Below, piece by piece: positions 1-5,892 of a stretch of 14,010 nt of DNA; the stretch's first letter is position 1; each line of letters opens with the position of its first letter. The position numbers and the translations under genes were made by a program. The stretch lies in the NCBI GenBank assembly GCA_003559065.1, contig PWMZ01000070.1, positions 1 to 14,010 of the forward strand, written 5' to 3'. The notes below the pieces were generated by a model, which made no database searches, was not told the DNA's origin, and saw only the letters and a list, made by a program, of their open reading frames with translations. Source of the stretch: Candidatus Nealsoniibacteriota bacterium. Lineage in GTDB: Bacteria > Patescibacteriota > Minisyncoccia > Minisyncoccales > GWA2-38-27.

Positions 1-123
1 AAAAACAAATCAAAACATTTTCATGGAAAAAAACCCTGTCCTAATGAATTCGAAACTCCTTATTCGCCCGAAAGAAAAGAAACGATATATTGCGAAAAAT
101 GTTATAACCAAGAAGTGGCATAA
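1..123 (+). CDS. Zinc-ribbon-like small protein, C-terminal part
   Basis: An open frame enters from the left edge and gives 40 residues before a TAA at 121-123. It reads through a motif resembling C-P-N-E-F-x-T-P-Y-S-P-E-R, then Y-C-E-K-C-Y and a short acidic end. Cys13, Cys31 and Cys34 (counted from the first visible residue), with His6 or His8 as a possible fourth ligand, would make a small zinc-binding fold. The family looks like the short zinc-ribbon proteins common in reduced bacterial genomes, whose function is unknown to me. The stop overlaps the next start as TAATG, so it is probably translated together with pgk. The start lies outside the window. Confidence 0.75.
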   Translation, partial: KNKSKHFHGKKPCPNEFETPYSPERKETIYCEKCYNQEVA

Positions 124-1289
124 TGAAAAACTTAAAAGATTTTCAAGTTAAAGACAAAAGAGTATTAGTAAGGTGTGATTTCAATGTTCCTTTGAAAGAA
201 GGAGTTATCGAAGATGATTTTAGAATTAAAAAAGCCTTGCCGACCATAGAATATTTAGTTAAAAATGGGGCTAAAGTTATTTTAATGACCCATCTAGGAA
301 AACCGGAAGGAAAAGTGGTTAATTCTTTGAAAGTAAAGCCTATTTTTGATTACCTTTCAAAAATATTTTCAATTCAAGAGAGCTCTTATGATAAAAAATT
401 AATAGAAAAAACGAAATCTTTAAAACCGGGAACTTGCTTGTTATTGGAAAACTTAAGATTTGACGAAAGAGAAGAAAAAAACGACAGAGAGTTTTCTCAA
501 GAATTGGCCAGATTGGGCGACATTTATATCAACGAAGCTTTTGGTTGCTCTCATAGATTACATTCTTCCGTTGTAGGAATCACCGAATTTTTGCCCTCAG
601 GAGCCGGATTTTTACTAGAAAAAGAAATAGAGAGTTTAGAAAAAATAATGAAAGAACCTTTAAGGCCACTAGTTTCCGTTATTGGAGGGGTAAAGATAAA
701 TACTAAGATAAAATTAATTAAAAATCTTTCAAAAAAAAGCGATGAATTAATTTTAGGAGGAGAATTGGCTAATACTATTTTGAGAGTTAATGGTCTTTGT
801 ATTGGCCCTTGGCCGGAAGAAAAAATAGTTAAACAAATTAAAGAAATTGATTTTACTTCTAATAGGGTTCATTTACCGGTAGATGTTATTGCTTCAGCTG
901 ACAAAGAGGGGAAAACTTATGTTAGAGAATCGCCTTTGGCAAAAGTAAGAAATGATGAATGGCTTTTAGATATAGGGCCGGAATCAATTGAGCTTTTTTC
1001 TCAAGTTATTAAAAAAGCAAAAACTATTATTTTAGCTGGGCCTTTGGGTTATTTTGAAAACCCTTTATTCGAAAAAGGAACCGAAAGAATAATAGAGATA
1101 ATAACTAAAAATCATTCAGCCTATAAATTAGTGGGAGGAGGGGATACTTTGTTTGCTATCTCTAAATTTGGGGCAGAAAAAGGCTTTGATCATATATCTA
1201 CTGGAGGAGGAGCGATGCTTAATTTTCTTTCCGGGGAAGAATTACCTGGAATAGTAGCTTTAAATGAAAAATCTAAAAAAAGCAGCTGA
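123..1289 (+). CDS. pgk: Phosphoglycerate kinase
   Basis: Transfers phosphate from 1,3-bisphosphoglycerate to ADP in the cytoplasm, an ATP-yielding step of glycolysis. The 388 residues match the usual length. Visible signatures are R-C-D-F-N-V-P at about 17-23 and H-L-G-K-P-E-G at 57-63 in the substrate-binding N domain, L-L-E-N-L-R-F, a G-G-V-K-I-N-T-K hinge-side segment, then G-G-G-D at 338-341 and S-T-G-G-G-A at 359-364 in the nucleotide-binding C domain. The usual N-G-P-M-G-V-F-E motif reads A-G-P-L-G-Y-F-E here, a modest divergence. The ATG overlaps the previous stop by one base, no SD is visible, and the last 26 bases overlap the RecJ-like gene, so expression is probably coupled in one operon. 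Confidence 0.97.
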   Translation: MKNLKDFQVKDKRVLVRCDFNVPLKEGVIEDDFRIKKALPTIEYLVKNGAKVILMTHLGKPEGKVVNSLKVKPIFDYLSKIFSIQESSYDKKLIEKTKSLKPGTCLLLENLRFDEREEKNDREFSQELARLGDIYINEAFGCSHRLHSSVVGITEFLPSGAGFLLEKEIESLEKIMKEPLRPLVSVIGGVKINTKIKLIKNLSKKSDELILGGELANTILRVNGLCIGPWPEEKIVKQIKEIDFTSNRVHLPVDVIASADKEGKTYVRESPLAKVRNDEWLLDIGPESIELFSQVIKKAKTIILAGPLGYFENPLFEKGTERIIEIITKNHSAYKLVGGGDTLFAISKFGAEKGFDHISTGGGAMLNFLSGEELPGIVALNEKSKKSS

Positions 1290-2379
1290 AAGAATTAAAA
1301 AGGCTGTCAAAAATAAAGAAAAAATAATTATTTATGGAGATTCCGATTTAGATGGGATAGTTTCCGTTATCATCGCTAAAGAGGCAATAAACAATTTAGG
1401 GGGCAATATTGTCAAGATTTGTTTTCCTGATAGAGAGAACGGGCACGGTATTAATGAAAAATCATTGGAAAAAATAGCTGATTTGGCTCCCGCCCTTTTA
1501 ATCGCTTATGATTTTGGTATTAGTAATTTAAAAGAAATAGAAATGGCTTCAAAGATGGGTTTTGAAGTTATAATTGTTGATCATCACCAGGTTCCCGAAA
1601 AACTGCCCAAAGCTTTAATTGTTAATCCTAAGCAAGAGGGGGAAAAGTATCCTTTTAAAGAATTAGCTGCTGCTGGCCTTTCTTACTATTTAGCTTTAGC
1701 TTTGTTTGATAAAATTCCTGAAAGCCTAAAAAATAGTTTTTTAGAACTAACCGCTTTAGCTACCATTTCTGATATGATGCCGATTGAAAAAGATAACGAG
1801 GAAATTGTTTCTAAAGGACTAGAATTAATTCACACTACTTGGCGACCGGGGATTCAAGCTTTGTTAAAAATTTACGATACCGAGTATGGTTTAAACAGAA
1901 TTAATAAAATTAACTCTTTATTAAATATCAGAGATAAAGACAAAGAGTTTCCACCAGCCTATACTTTACTTACTTGCGCCGACGAAAAAGAAGCTAAAAA
2001 AATAGCTCAAGATTTATTCGAAAAAAATGTTGAAAAGAAAGAAAAAATAGGAGAAATTTTATTGGAAGTAGAAGAAAGGATAGAAGACCAGTCCTTGCCT
2101 ATCGTTTTTGAAGGAGATAAGTCTTGGGAATTGCCTTTATTGGGAGTAGTGGCTTCCTTGATAAGTAAAAGAAAGAACAAACCAGTTTTTTTGTACAGAG
2201 AGGGAAAAGAATGTTTTGGAACCGTTAGAGCCCCCAGTGGCTTTAATGTAGTTGATACCATGGAAAAAAGCGCTGATATTTTGAAAGGTTACGGAGGTCA
2301 TGCTAAGGCAGCTGGTTTTACTATAAAAAAAGAAAAGATTAATCAATTTTACAATAATCTAATAAAATATTTTTCATGA
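1264..2379 (+). CDS. recJ: RecJ-like DHH/DHHA1 phosphoesterase
   Basis: A DHH-superfamily metal-dependent phosphodiesterase, most likely a single-strand-specific 5'-3' DNA exonuclease used in repair. Metal-binding motifs are D-S-D-L-D-G at 26-31, Y-D-F-G-I-S at 82-87 and V-D-H-H at 105-108. The C-terminal DHHA1 domain is marked by G-T-V-R-A-P-S-G-F and G-G-H-A-K-A-A-G at about 344-351. At 371 residues it is much shorter than typical RecJ (over 550), so some accessory region of full RecJ is absent. A DNA exonuclease is favoured, but a nanoRNase or other DHH activity cannot be excluded. It begins inside pgk (26-base overlap) and its end overlaps the RNase H gene by four bases (ATGA). Confidence 0.88.
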   Translation: MKNLKKAAERIKKAVKNKEKIIIYGDSDLDGIVSVIIAKEAINNLGGNIVKICFPDRENGHGINEKSLEKIADLAPALLIAYDFGISNLKEIEMASKMGFEVIIVDHHQVPEKLPKALIVNPKQEGEKYPFKELAAAGLSYYLALALFDKIPESLKNSFLELTALATISDMMPIEKDNEEIVSKGLELIHTTWRPGIQALLKIYDTEYGLNRINKINSLLNIRDKDKEFPPAYTLLTCADEKEAKKIAQDLFEKNVEKKEKIGEILLEVEERIEDQSLPIVFEGDKSWELPLLGVVASLISKRKNKPVFLYREGKECFGTVRAPSGFNVVDTMEKSADILKGYGGHAKAAGFTIKKEKINQFYNNLIKYFS

Positions 2380-2816
2380 AAAAAATAATAATTTATACTG
2401 ATGGAGGTTCAAGAGGGAATCCGGGTAAAGCCGGGGTCGGGGTGGTTTTTTGCAACGAAAAAGGACAAATAATTAAAAAGTATAACGAATATTTAGGAGA
2501 TAAATTAACTAATAATGAAGCTGAGTATAGAGCAGTTATTATCGCTTTGAAAAAATTCAAAGCTTTGTTTTCCAAAAAATTAGCTAAAGAAACAGAGGTA
2601 GAGATAAGGTCTGATTCGGAACTTTTAGTAAAACAACTTACTGGAAAATACAAAGTAGAAAATCCTAATATTCAAAAGTTTTTCTTGGAAATTTGGAATC
2701 TAAGGTTTGATTTTAAAAAAGTAAAATTTAAATTAATCAAAAGGGAAAAGAATAAAGAAGCCGATCAGTTAGTAAACGAGGCTTTGGATAAGCAAGAAGC
2801 TTTAAGGTTATTTTAA
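2376..2816 (+). CDS. rnhA: Ribonuclease HI family protein
   Basis: Cleaves the RNA strand of RNA:DNA hybrids in the cytoplasm, removing primers and R-loops. The 146-residue length fits bacterial RNase HI. The four acidic catalytic residues are all in context: Asp9 in Y-T-D-G-G-S-R-G-N-P-G, Glu48 in T-N-N-E-A-E-Y, Asp80 in R-S-D-S-E-L-L-V and Asp130 in N-K-E-A-D-Q-L-V-N-E-A. The sequence resembles the shorter RnhA-like type that lacks the basic handle helix of the E. coli enzyme; this comparison is from memory. The start overlaps the RecJ-like stop (ATGA), implying translational coupling. A hairpin with flanking A and T runs follows the stop directly and could end the operon. Confidence 0.93.
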   Translation: MKKIIIYTDGGSRGNPGKAGVGVVFCNEKGQIIKKYNEYLGDKLTNNEAEYRAVIIALKKFKALFSKKLAKETEVEIRSDSELLVKQLTGKYKVENPNIQKFFLEIWNLRFDFKKVKFKLIKREKNKEADQLVNEALDKQEALRLF

Positions 2817-2817
2817 T

Positions 2818-2845
2818 AAAAAATCTGCTTTTTCAAGCAGACCTT
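2818..2845 (-). terminator. rnpB terminator, possibly bidirectional
   Basis: On the minus strand a perfect 7-bp stem (TCTGCTT / AAGCAGA, plus coordinates 2824-2830 and 2835-2841) closes a GAAA tetraloop and is followed by six T residues (2823 down to 2818). This is a textbook intrinsic terminator just after the RNase P RNA 3' end. Read on the plus strand the stem is followed by CCTTTTAT, so it could also stop transcription of the operon that ends with rnhA two bases upstream. Confidence 0.85.
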
Positions 2846-2847
2846 TT

Positions 2848-3189
2848 ATATCCGGTAGACCATAAGCCGAATTCTGTTTTAGTGATCATCTATCTAGCCC
2901 TATAATTACTTATAAGGTCAGGCGAACTACTTTTAACAAGTCTTCGAGATGTATACCCGATTTCCTGCTTTGTTCTTGCACTCAATAAGGATTTAGCCGT
3001 TTCAATCTGATATCGCTATCAGAATCATCTATGAAAGATGCCTTTCTCTTTCGAGTTAGGCGTTACTGTTCGCACCTCTAATCTTACGATCGACGGCGGT
3101 TAGCCGCTATTTTTTTAGATCCATTGCTGGAAATGAGTGTTCGGACTTTCCTCTCTTTTACAAAGAGCGATCACCGATCTACCGGACAC
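2848..3189 (-). ncRNA. rnpB: RNase P RNA
   Basis: Catalytic RNA of RNase P, which trims tRNA 5' leaders. On the minus strand the 5' part contains GAGAGGAAAGTCCGAACAC (conserved region I) and the 3' part contains ACAGAATTCGGCTTATGG (conserved region V). The ends pair as a perfect 9-bp P1 helix, TCCGGTAGA (3186-3178) with TCTACCGGA (2859-2851). GGCTAAATCC and CTAGATAGATGATCACT match the expected J11/12 and 3' core segments. The total of about 340 nt is typical of a bacterial type A-like RNA; the exact class was not resolved. A consensus promoter lies immediately upstream and a terminator immediately downstream, so it is an independent unit. Ends are good to a few bases. Confidence 0.95.
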
Positions 3190-3193
3190 CCTT

Positions 3194-3223
3194 ATTATAC
3201 CAAGTAAAAGATTATTTTGTCAA
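3194..3223 (-). promoter_or_regulatory. rnpB promoter (sigma-70 type)
   Basis: On the minus strand a perfect -35 TTGACA (3223-3218) and a perfect -10 TATAAT (3199-3194) are separated by 18 bases. The predicted start, about seven bases after the -10 box, falls at the first bases of the RNase P RNA P1 helix. The -35 box shares two bases with the T tract of the dapB terminator just upstream. Confidence 0.88.
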
Positions 3224-3258
3224 ATAAAAATCCGCCAAAACTTGTTGTCTTGGCGGAT
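3222..3258 (-). terminator. dapB intrinsic terminator
   Basis: A perfect 9-bp stem on the minus strand, ATCCGCCAA (3258-3250) with TTGGCGGAT (3238-3230), has an 11-nt loop and is followed by TTTTTATTT (3230-3222). It lies 15 bases past the dapB stop codon and directly before the rnpB promoter, insulating the two transcription units. Confidence 0.88.
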
Positions 3259-3261
3259 TGG

Positions 3262-3288
3262 GTTCTGAGAGGGTTAGCCCCTCAGAAC
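3262..3288 (-). other. Hairpin around the dapB stop codon
   Basis: The 8-bp arms GTTCTGAG and CTCAGAAC (plus 3262-3269 and 3281-3288) continue inward as three G-C pairs after a single bulged base. On the minus strand the tetraloop is CTAA, and its TAA is the dapB stop codon (3276-3274). No T run follows directly, so it is not itself a terminator; it precedes the real terminator by a few bases. A role in mRNA stability or 3' end protection is possible but unproven. Confidence 0.7.
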
Positions 3289-4086
3289 ATCATACATGGA
3301 GAAAACGCCGGTGGCGCCTTCTTGCACTTTTTGGTGTAAAAAAAGAATAGCCTTTAATGTGCAGGGCACATAAAGCTCTCTTCCGTTCACGTTATGAGTG
3401 AAGCGGAGAACAACGGTGCCATCAGATGAGGTTAGCTCGGAAGTATGCCAACCGTGTCCGTCAAGATCGTCTTCCGGAACGCCGAGAACATCTCTTTGGA
3501 ATTTTTTATCCCTTATTGAAGTGATATCCCCTTCGTTAAAGGGCTCTCCTTCTTGATTAACAGCTCCTAATTTGTTAAATTCTTTACCTAGAGCCGTCGC
3601 CGTTCCGCTCACTCCCTTTTTCCCTTCCTGGTGGCTTTCTGAAAGTTTCAAGTGGAATCCTTCAAAAAGTCCTGGGTAGTTTTCCGCCCCGTAGCGTATC
3701 ATGTCCATGAAACCGACAATAGGGCCGGCCATATTCGGCGCGATCACCGCCGGAATGGATGATCTTTCCACTGTTTCTAAGAGAGCTTTTCTGTCTCCCT
3801 TTGTCGTTCCCATGACGAAAGGGATGTCGTTTTGGCAGTAAAATTCCGCGTTGGAATTTACCGCATCCGGTTCGGTAAAGTCGACAGCTATGTCGAATTT
3901 TCTTCCCAGTACTTCCTCTCTTCTTTCGGGAGGAAATAAGGGCACCGGAGACTCGAAAAGTGGAGGAGTTGGTCCAGTCAAACAAAAATTGGCTAATTCG
4001 AATCGATCATCTTCCAAAATACCCTTGGCTATCAAGGTGGCCATTTTTCCCGGAAGACCTGACATCATAACCACTATCTTTTCCAT
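3274..4086 (-). CDS. dapB: Dihydrodipicolinate reductase-like (plant-type DapB)
   Basis: Likely 4-hydroxy-tetrahydrodipicolinate reductase, an NAD(P)H-dependent cytoplasmic step toward diaminopimelate and lysine. The 270 residues begin with a nucleotide-binding G-L-P-G-K-M at 10-15, followed by D-F-T-E-P-D-A-V at 69-76, G-T-T-K-G-D at 93-98, A-P-N-M-A at 116-120 and E-S-H-Q-E-G-K-K-G-V-S-G-T-A at 150-163. E-S-H-Q and the ending M-Y-D-V-L-R-G resemble the plant and cyanobacterial DapB branch rather than the E. coli E-L-H-H form. The Asp usual before S-G-T is replaced (K-K-G-V), so substrate may differ. A strong SD, AGGAGGTG at 4101-4094, sets the ATG seven bases on. Two sampled 60-base lines are 52-55% GC, well above neighbours. 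No other lysine gene is in the window. Confidence 0.85.
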   Translation of the reverse strand: MEKIVVMMSGLPGKMATLIAKGILEDDRFELANFCLTGPTPPLFESPVPLFPPERREEVLGRKFDIAVDFTEPDAVNSNAEFYCQNDIPFVMGTTKGDRKALLETVERSSIPAVIAPNMAGPIVGFMDMIRYGAENYPGLFEGFHLKLSESHQEGKKGVSGTATALGKEFNKLGAVNQEGEPFNEGDITSIRDKKFQRDVLGVPEDDLDGHGWHTSELTSSDGTVVLRFTHNVNGRELYVPCTLKAILFLHQKVQEGATGVFSMYDVLRG

Positions 4087-4117
4087 CTTTCTACACCTCC
4101 TATTACAAAGATCAAAC

Positions 4118-4133
4118 CCACGCTTCCCCGTGG
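4118..4133 (-). other. Small hairpin in the dapB leader
   Basis: On the minus strand CCACG and CGTGG flank a GGGAAG loop, about 17 bases upstream of the dapB SD. The stem is only five base pairs and is not followed by T residues. It may be an incidental leader structure; I could not match it to any known riboswitch, including the lysine riboswitch, which is far larger. Confidence 0.35.
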
Positions 4134-4138
4134 TAGGG

Positions 4139-4158
4139 TATTAAACACTTGTTTAATA
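4139..4158. promoter_or_regulatory. Inverted repeat, operator candidate
   Basis: TATTAAAC and GTTTAATA form perfect 8-base arms around ACTT in the dapB/murJ divergent region, downstream of the likely dapB promoter. The size and symmetry suit a dimeric repressor site. No regulator gene adjoins it, and in AT-rich DNA a chance palindrome is possible. Confidence 0.4.
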
Positions 4159-4161
4159 TTG

Positions 4162-4207
4162 TATGCTATTTTTAACATGGTTATTATTATTTGTCAATGA
4201 TAGCATA
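4162..4207. promoter_or_regulatory. Spaced inverted repeat TATGCTAT / ATAGCATA
   Basis: Perfect 8-base arms at 4162-4169 and 4200-4207 are separated by 30 bases and enclose a minus-strand TTGACA (4197-4192). The half-site centres are 38 bases apart. They could be paired binding sites controlling dapB, or both divergent genes. There is no independent evidence for a regulator. Confidence 0.35.
4169..4197 (-). promoter_or_regulatory. Candidate dapB promoter
   Basis: On the minus strand a perfect TTGACA (4197-4192) is followed after 17 bases by TAAAAA (4174-4169), a poor -10 box. A better -10, TACAAT (4163-4158), lies 28 bases away, too far for this -35. The leader to the ATG would be about 70-85 bases. 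The promoter's presence is likely; its exact boxes are uncertain. Confidence 0.45.
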
Positions 4208-4216
4208 TTTTACAAC

Positions 4217-4245
4217 TTGCTTAAAAGAAAAAAAAATACTATTAT
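4217..4245 (+). promoter_or_regulatory. Candidate murJ promoter, near-leaderless
   Basis: TTGCTT (4217-4222) and TATTAT (4240-4245) are 17 bases apart. The predicted transcription start, around 4252, is only two or three bases before the murJ ATG at 4255, leaving no room for an SD site. The mRNA would be leaderless or nearly so. Confidence 0.55.
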
Positions 4246-4254
4246 ACCTTTGCA

Positions 4255-5892
4255 ATGTTTAAAAAGATTTATAATTCTCAGAGCAAATCAATCACTTTTA
4301 GTGCTATTATTTTAGCTGTTGCCGGTTTATTCAGTAAAATCCTGGGATTATTGAGAGACAGTCTTTTAGCCTCTCAGATAGGCCCTGGAGAGCAACTAGA
4401 CGCTTATTTTGCCGCTTTTAGAATACCCGACCTTGTTTACGGGGTCATTATCGCCGGTGGAATAGTTTCTGTTTTTTTACCTGTTTTTTCCGAACACTTT
4501 AAAAAGGAGAATTTATCAGCTAATGAGCTAACTAATTATGTTTTGAATGCCTTTTTATTGGTTTTAATAGTAGTTTGTGCCGTTTTGGCTATTTTTGCTG
4601 GGCCCTTGATAAGAATTATCACTCCCGGTTTTTCTCAAACAGCCAGAGAAACAACCGTTTTGTTAGCTAGAATAATGTTTATAAGTCCTATCTTTTTAGG
4701 TTTATCCAGTATTTTTTCCGGTATTTTACATTATTTTAACCGATTTCTAGTTTATTCTTTAGCTCCCATTTTTTATAACGTAGGAATTATTTTTGGTATC
4801 GTTGTTTTTTTCCCGAGATTCGGCACAATTGGTTTAGCCTATGGAGTTGTTTTGGGAGCCTTTTTACATCTTTTGGTCCAGTTGCCAGCTGCCAAGTCCG
4901 TTGGTTTTTCTTATAAATTCATTTTAAATTTTCGTTTCCCCGGGCTTATAAGAATGTTTAAATTAATGGTGCCGAGAGCTTTGGGGGTAGCGGCTAATCA
5001 TGTTAATCTCATTATTATTACCGCTGCTGCTTCTTTAGTAGGGGCAGGGGGGATCTCTATCTTTAATTTGGCTAATAACTTACATTACTTTCCTATAGGC
5101 TTGGTTGGTTTTTCTTTTGCTATTTCTTCTTTTCCTTCTTTTTCTAAATTTTATGTTAACGGACAAAAAAAAGAGTTTTTTGATAATTTTTCTTCTTCTG
5201 TAAGACAAATCCTTTTTTATATCATTCCGGCTGTTTTTTTAACTTTTATTTTAAGGGCCCAAATTGTCAGATTGATTTTAGGAAGAGGAAGATTTGACTG
5301 GGCAGATACCAGATTGACAGCGGCCAGTTTAGGAATATTCGCTCTAGCTATTTTAGCGGGGGCTTTAATTCCTTTACTGGCAAAAGCTTTCTTTGCCATG
5401 CAAGACACAAAAACTCCTTTTTTTATAGGTTTAATCAGCGTTGTTTTAAATCTAATTTTTTCTTTTTCTTTTATTCATTTTTTAAGTTTTTCTAATTTCT
5501 TCCGTGACTTTTTTGTTCATTTTTTAAGATTAGAAAGTTTAAGAAATGTTCAAGTAATAGGACTAGCTTTGTCTTTTTCTTTAATTACCGCTTTTCAAGC
5601 CTTCTTTTTATTCTATTTTGTTCGAAAAAAAATAGGGATTTTCAATTATAGGGAAATTTATCATTCTTTCTTTAAAAATCTTTTTAATATTTTTCTAACT
5701 ATTCCTTATGTATATCTTTTACTTTATGGTGTTAGCTTGATGGTTGATATGAGAACTTTTTTTGGTATTTTAATTCAAACAAGCATTACTCTAATAATCA
5801 GCCTTTTAATTTATTTAGCTTTCTCTTATTTATTCAATTCTCCGGAATTATACTTGTTAAAAAATTCTTTAACCAAACAGTTTAAAAAATGA
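4255..5892 (+). CDS. murJ: Lipid II flippase MurJ (MviN family)
   Basis: Integral membrane protein of the MOP superfamily that moves lipid II across the cytoplasmic membrane for peptidoglycan synthesis. The 545 residues are highly hydrophobic with about 13-14 predicted membrane segments, and the N-terminal part carries the family hallmark G-L-L-R-D-S-L-L-A-S and L-D-A-Y-F-A-A-F-R-I-P-D. Length is in the usual range (about 500-550). A Phe-rich C-terminal third carries the last helices. No SD precedes the ATG; a promoter placed to give a near-leaderless mRNA is seen. Its stop overlaps the lepA start (ATGA), so lepA is probably translationally coupled. It shares cell-wall work with the FtsB-like and FtsEX proteins further on. 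Confidence 0.95.
   Translation: MFKKIYNSQSKSITFSAIILAVAGLFSKILGLLRDSLLASQIGPGEQLDAYFAAFRIPDLVYGVIIAGGIVSVFLPVFSEHFKKENLSANELTNYVLNAFLLVLIVVCAVLAIFAGPLIRIITPGFSQTARETTVLLARIMFISPIFLGLSSIFSGILHYFNRFLVYSLAPIFYNVGIIFGIVVFFPRFGTIGLAYGVVLGAFLHLLVQLPAAKSVGFSYKFILNFRFPGLIRMFKLMVPRALGVAANHVNLIIITAAASLVGAGGISIFNLANNLHYFPIGLVGFSFAISSFPSFSKFYVNGQKKEFFDNFSSSVRQILFYIIPAVFLTFILRAQIVRLILGRGRFDWADTRLTAASLGIFALAILAGALIPLLAKAFFAMQDTKTPFFIGLISVVLNLIFSFSFIHFLSFSNFFRDFFVHFLRLESLRNVQVIGLALSFSLITAFQAFFLFYFVRKKIGIFNYREIYHSFFKNLFNIFLTIPYVYLLLYGVSLMVDMRTFFGILIQTSITLIISLLIYLAFSYLFNSPELYLLKNSLTKQFKK

Noticed and set aside
3662..3985. Second minus-strand frame of 107 codons inside dapB
   Set aside because: Arg/Gly-rich translation nested in dapB in another frame, without SD; the dapB frame is supported by motifs and SD.
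3851..4144. Plus-strand frame opposite the dapB start and leader
   Set aside because: Antisense to dapB, Ser-rich and without recognisable features or SD.
4087..4160. Lysine riboswitch in the dapB leader
   Set aside because: The leader is under 85 bases with a single 5-bp hairpin; the lysine riboswitch is about 170 bases with five helices.
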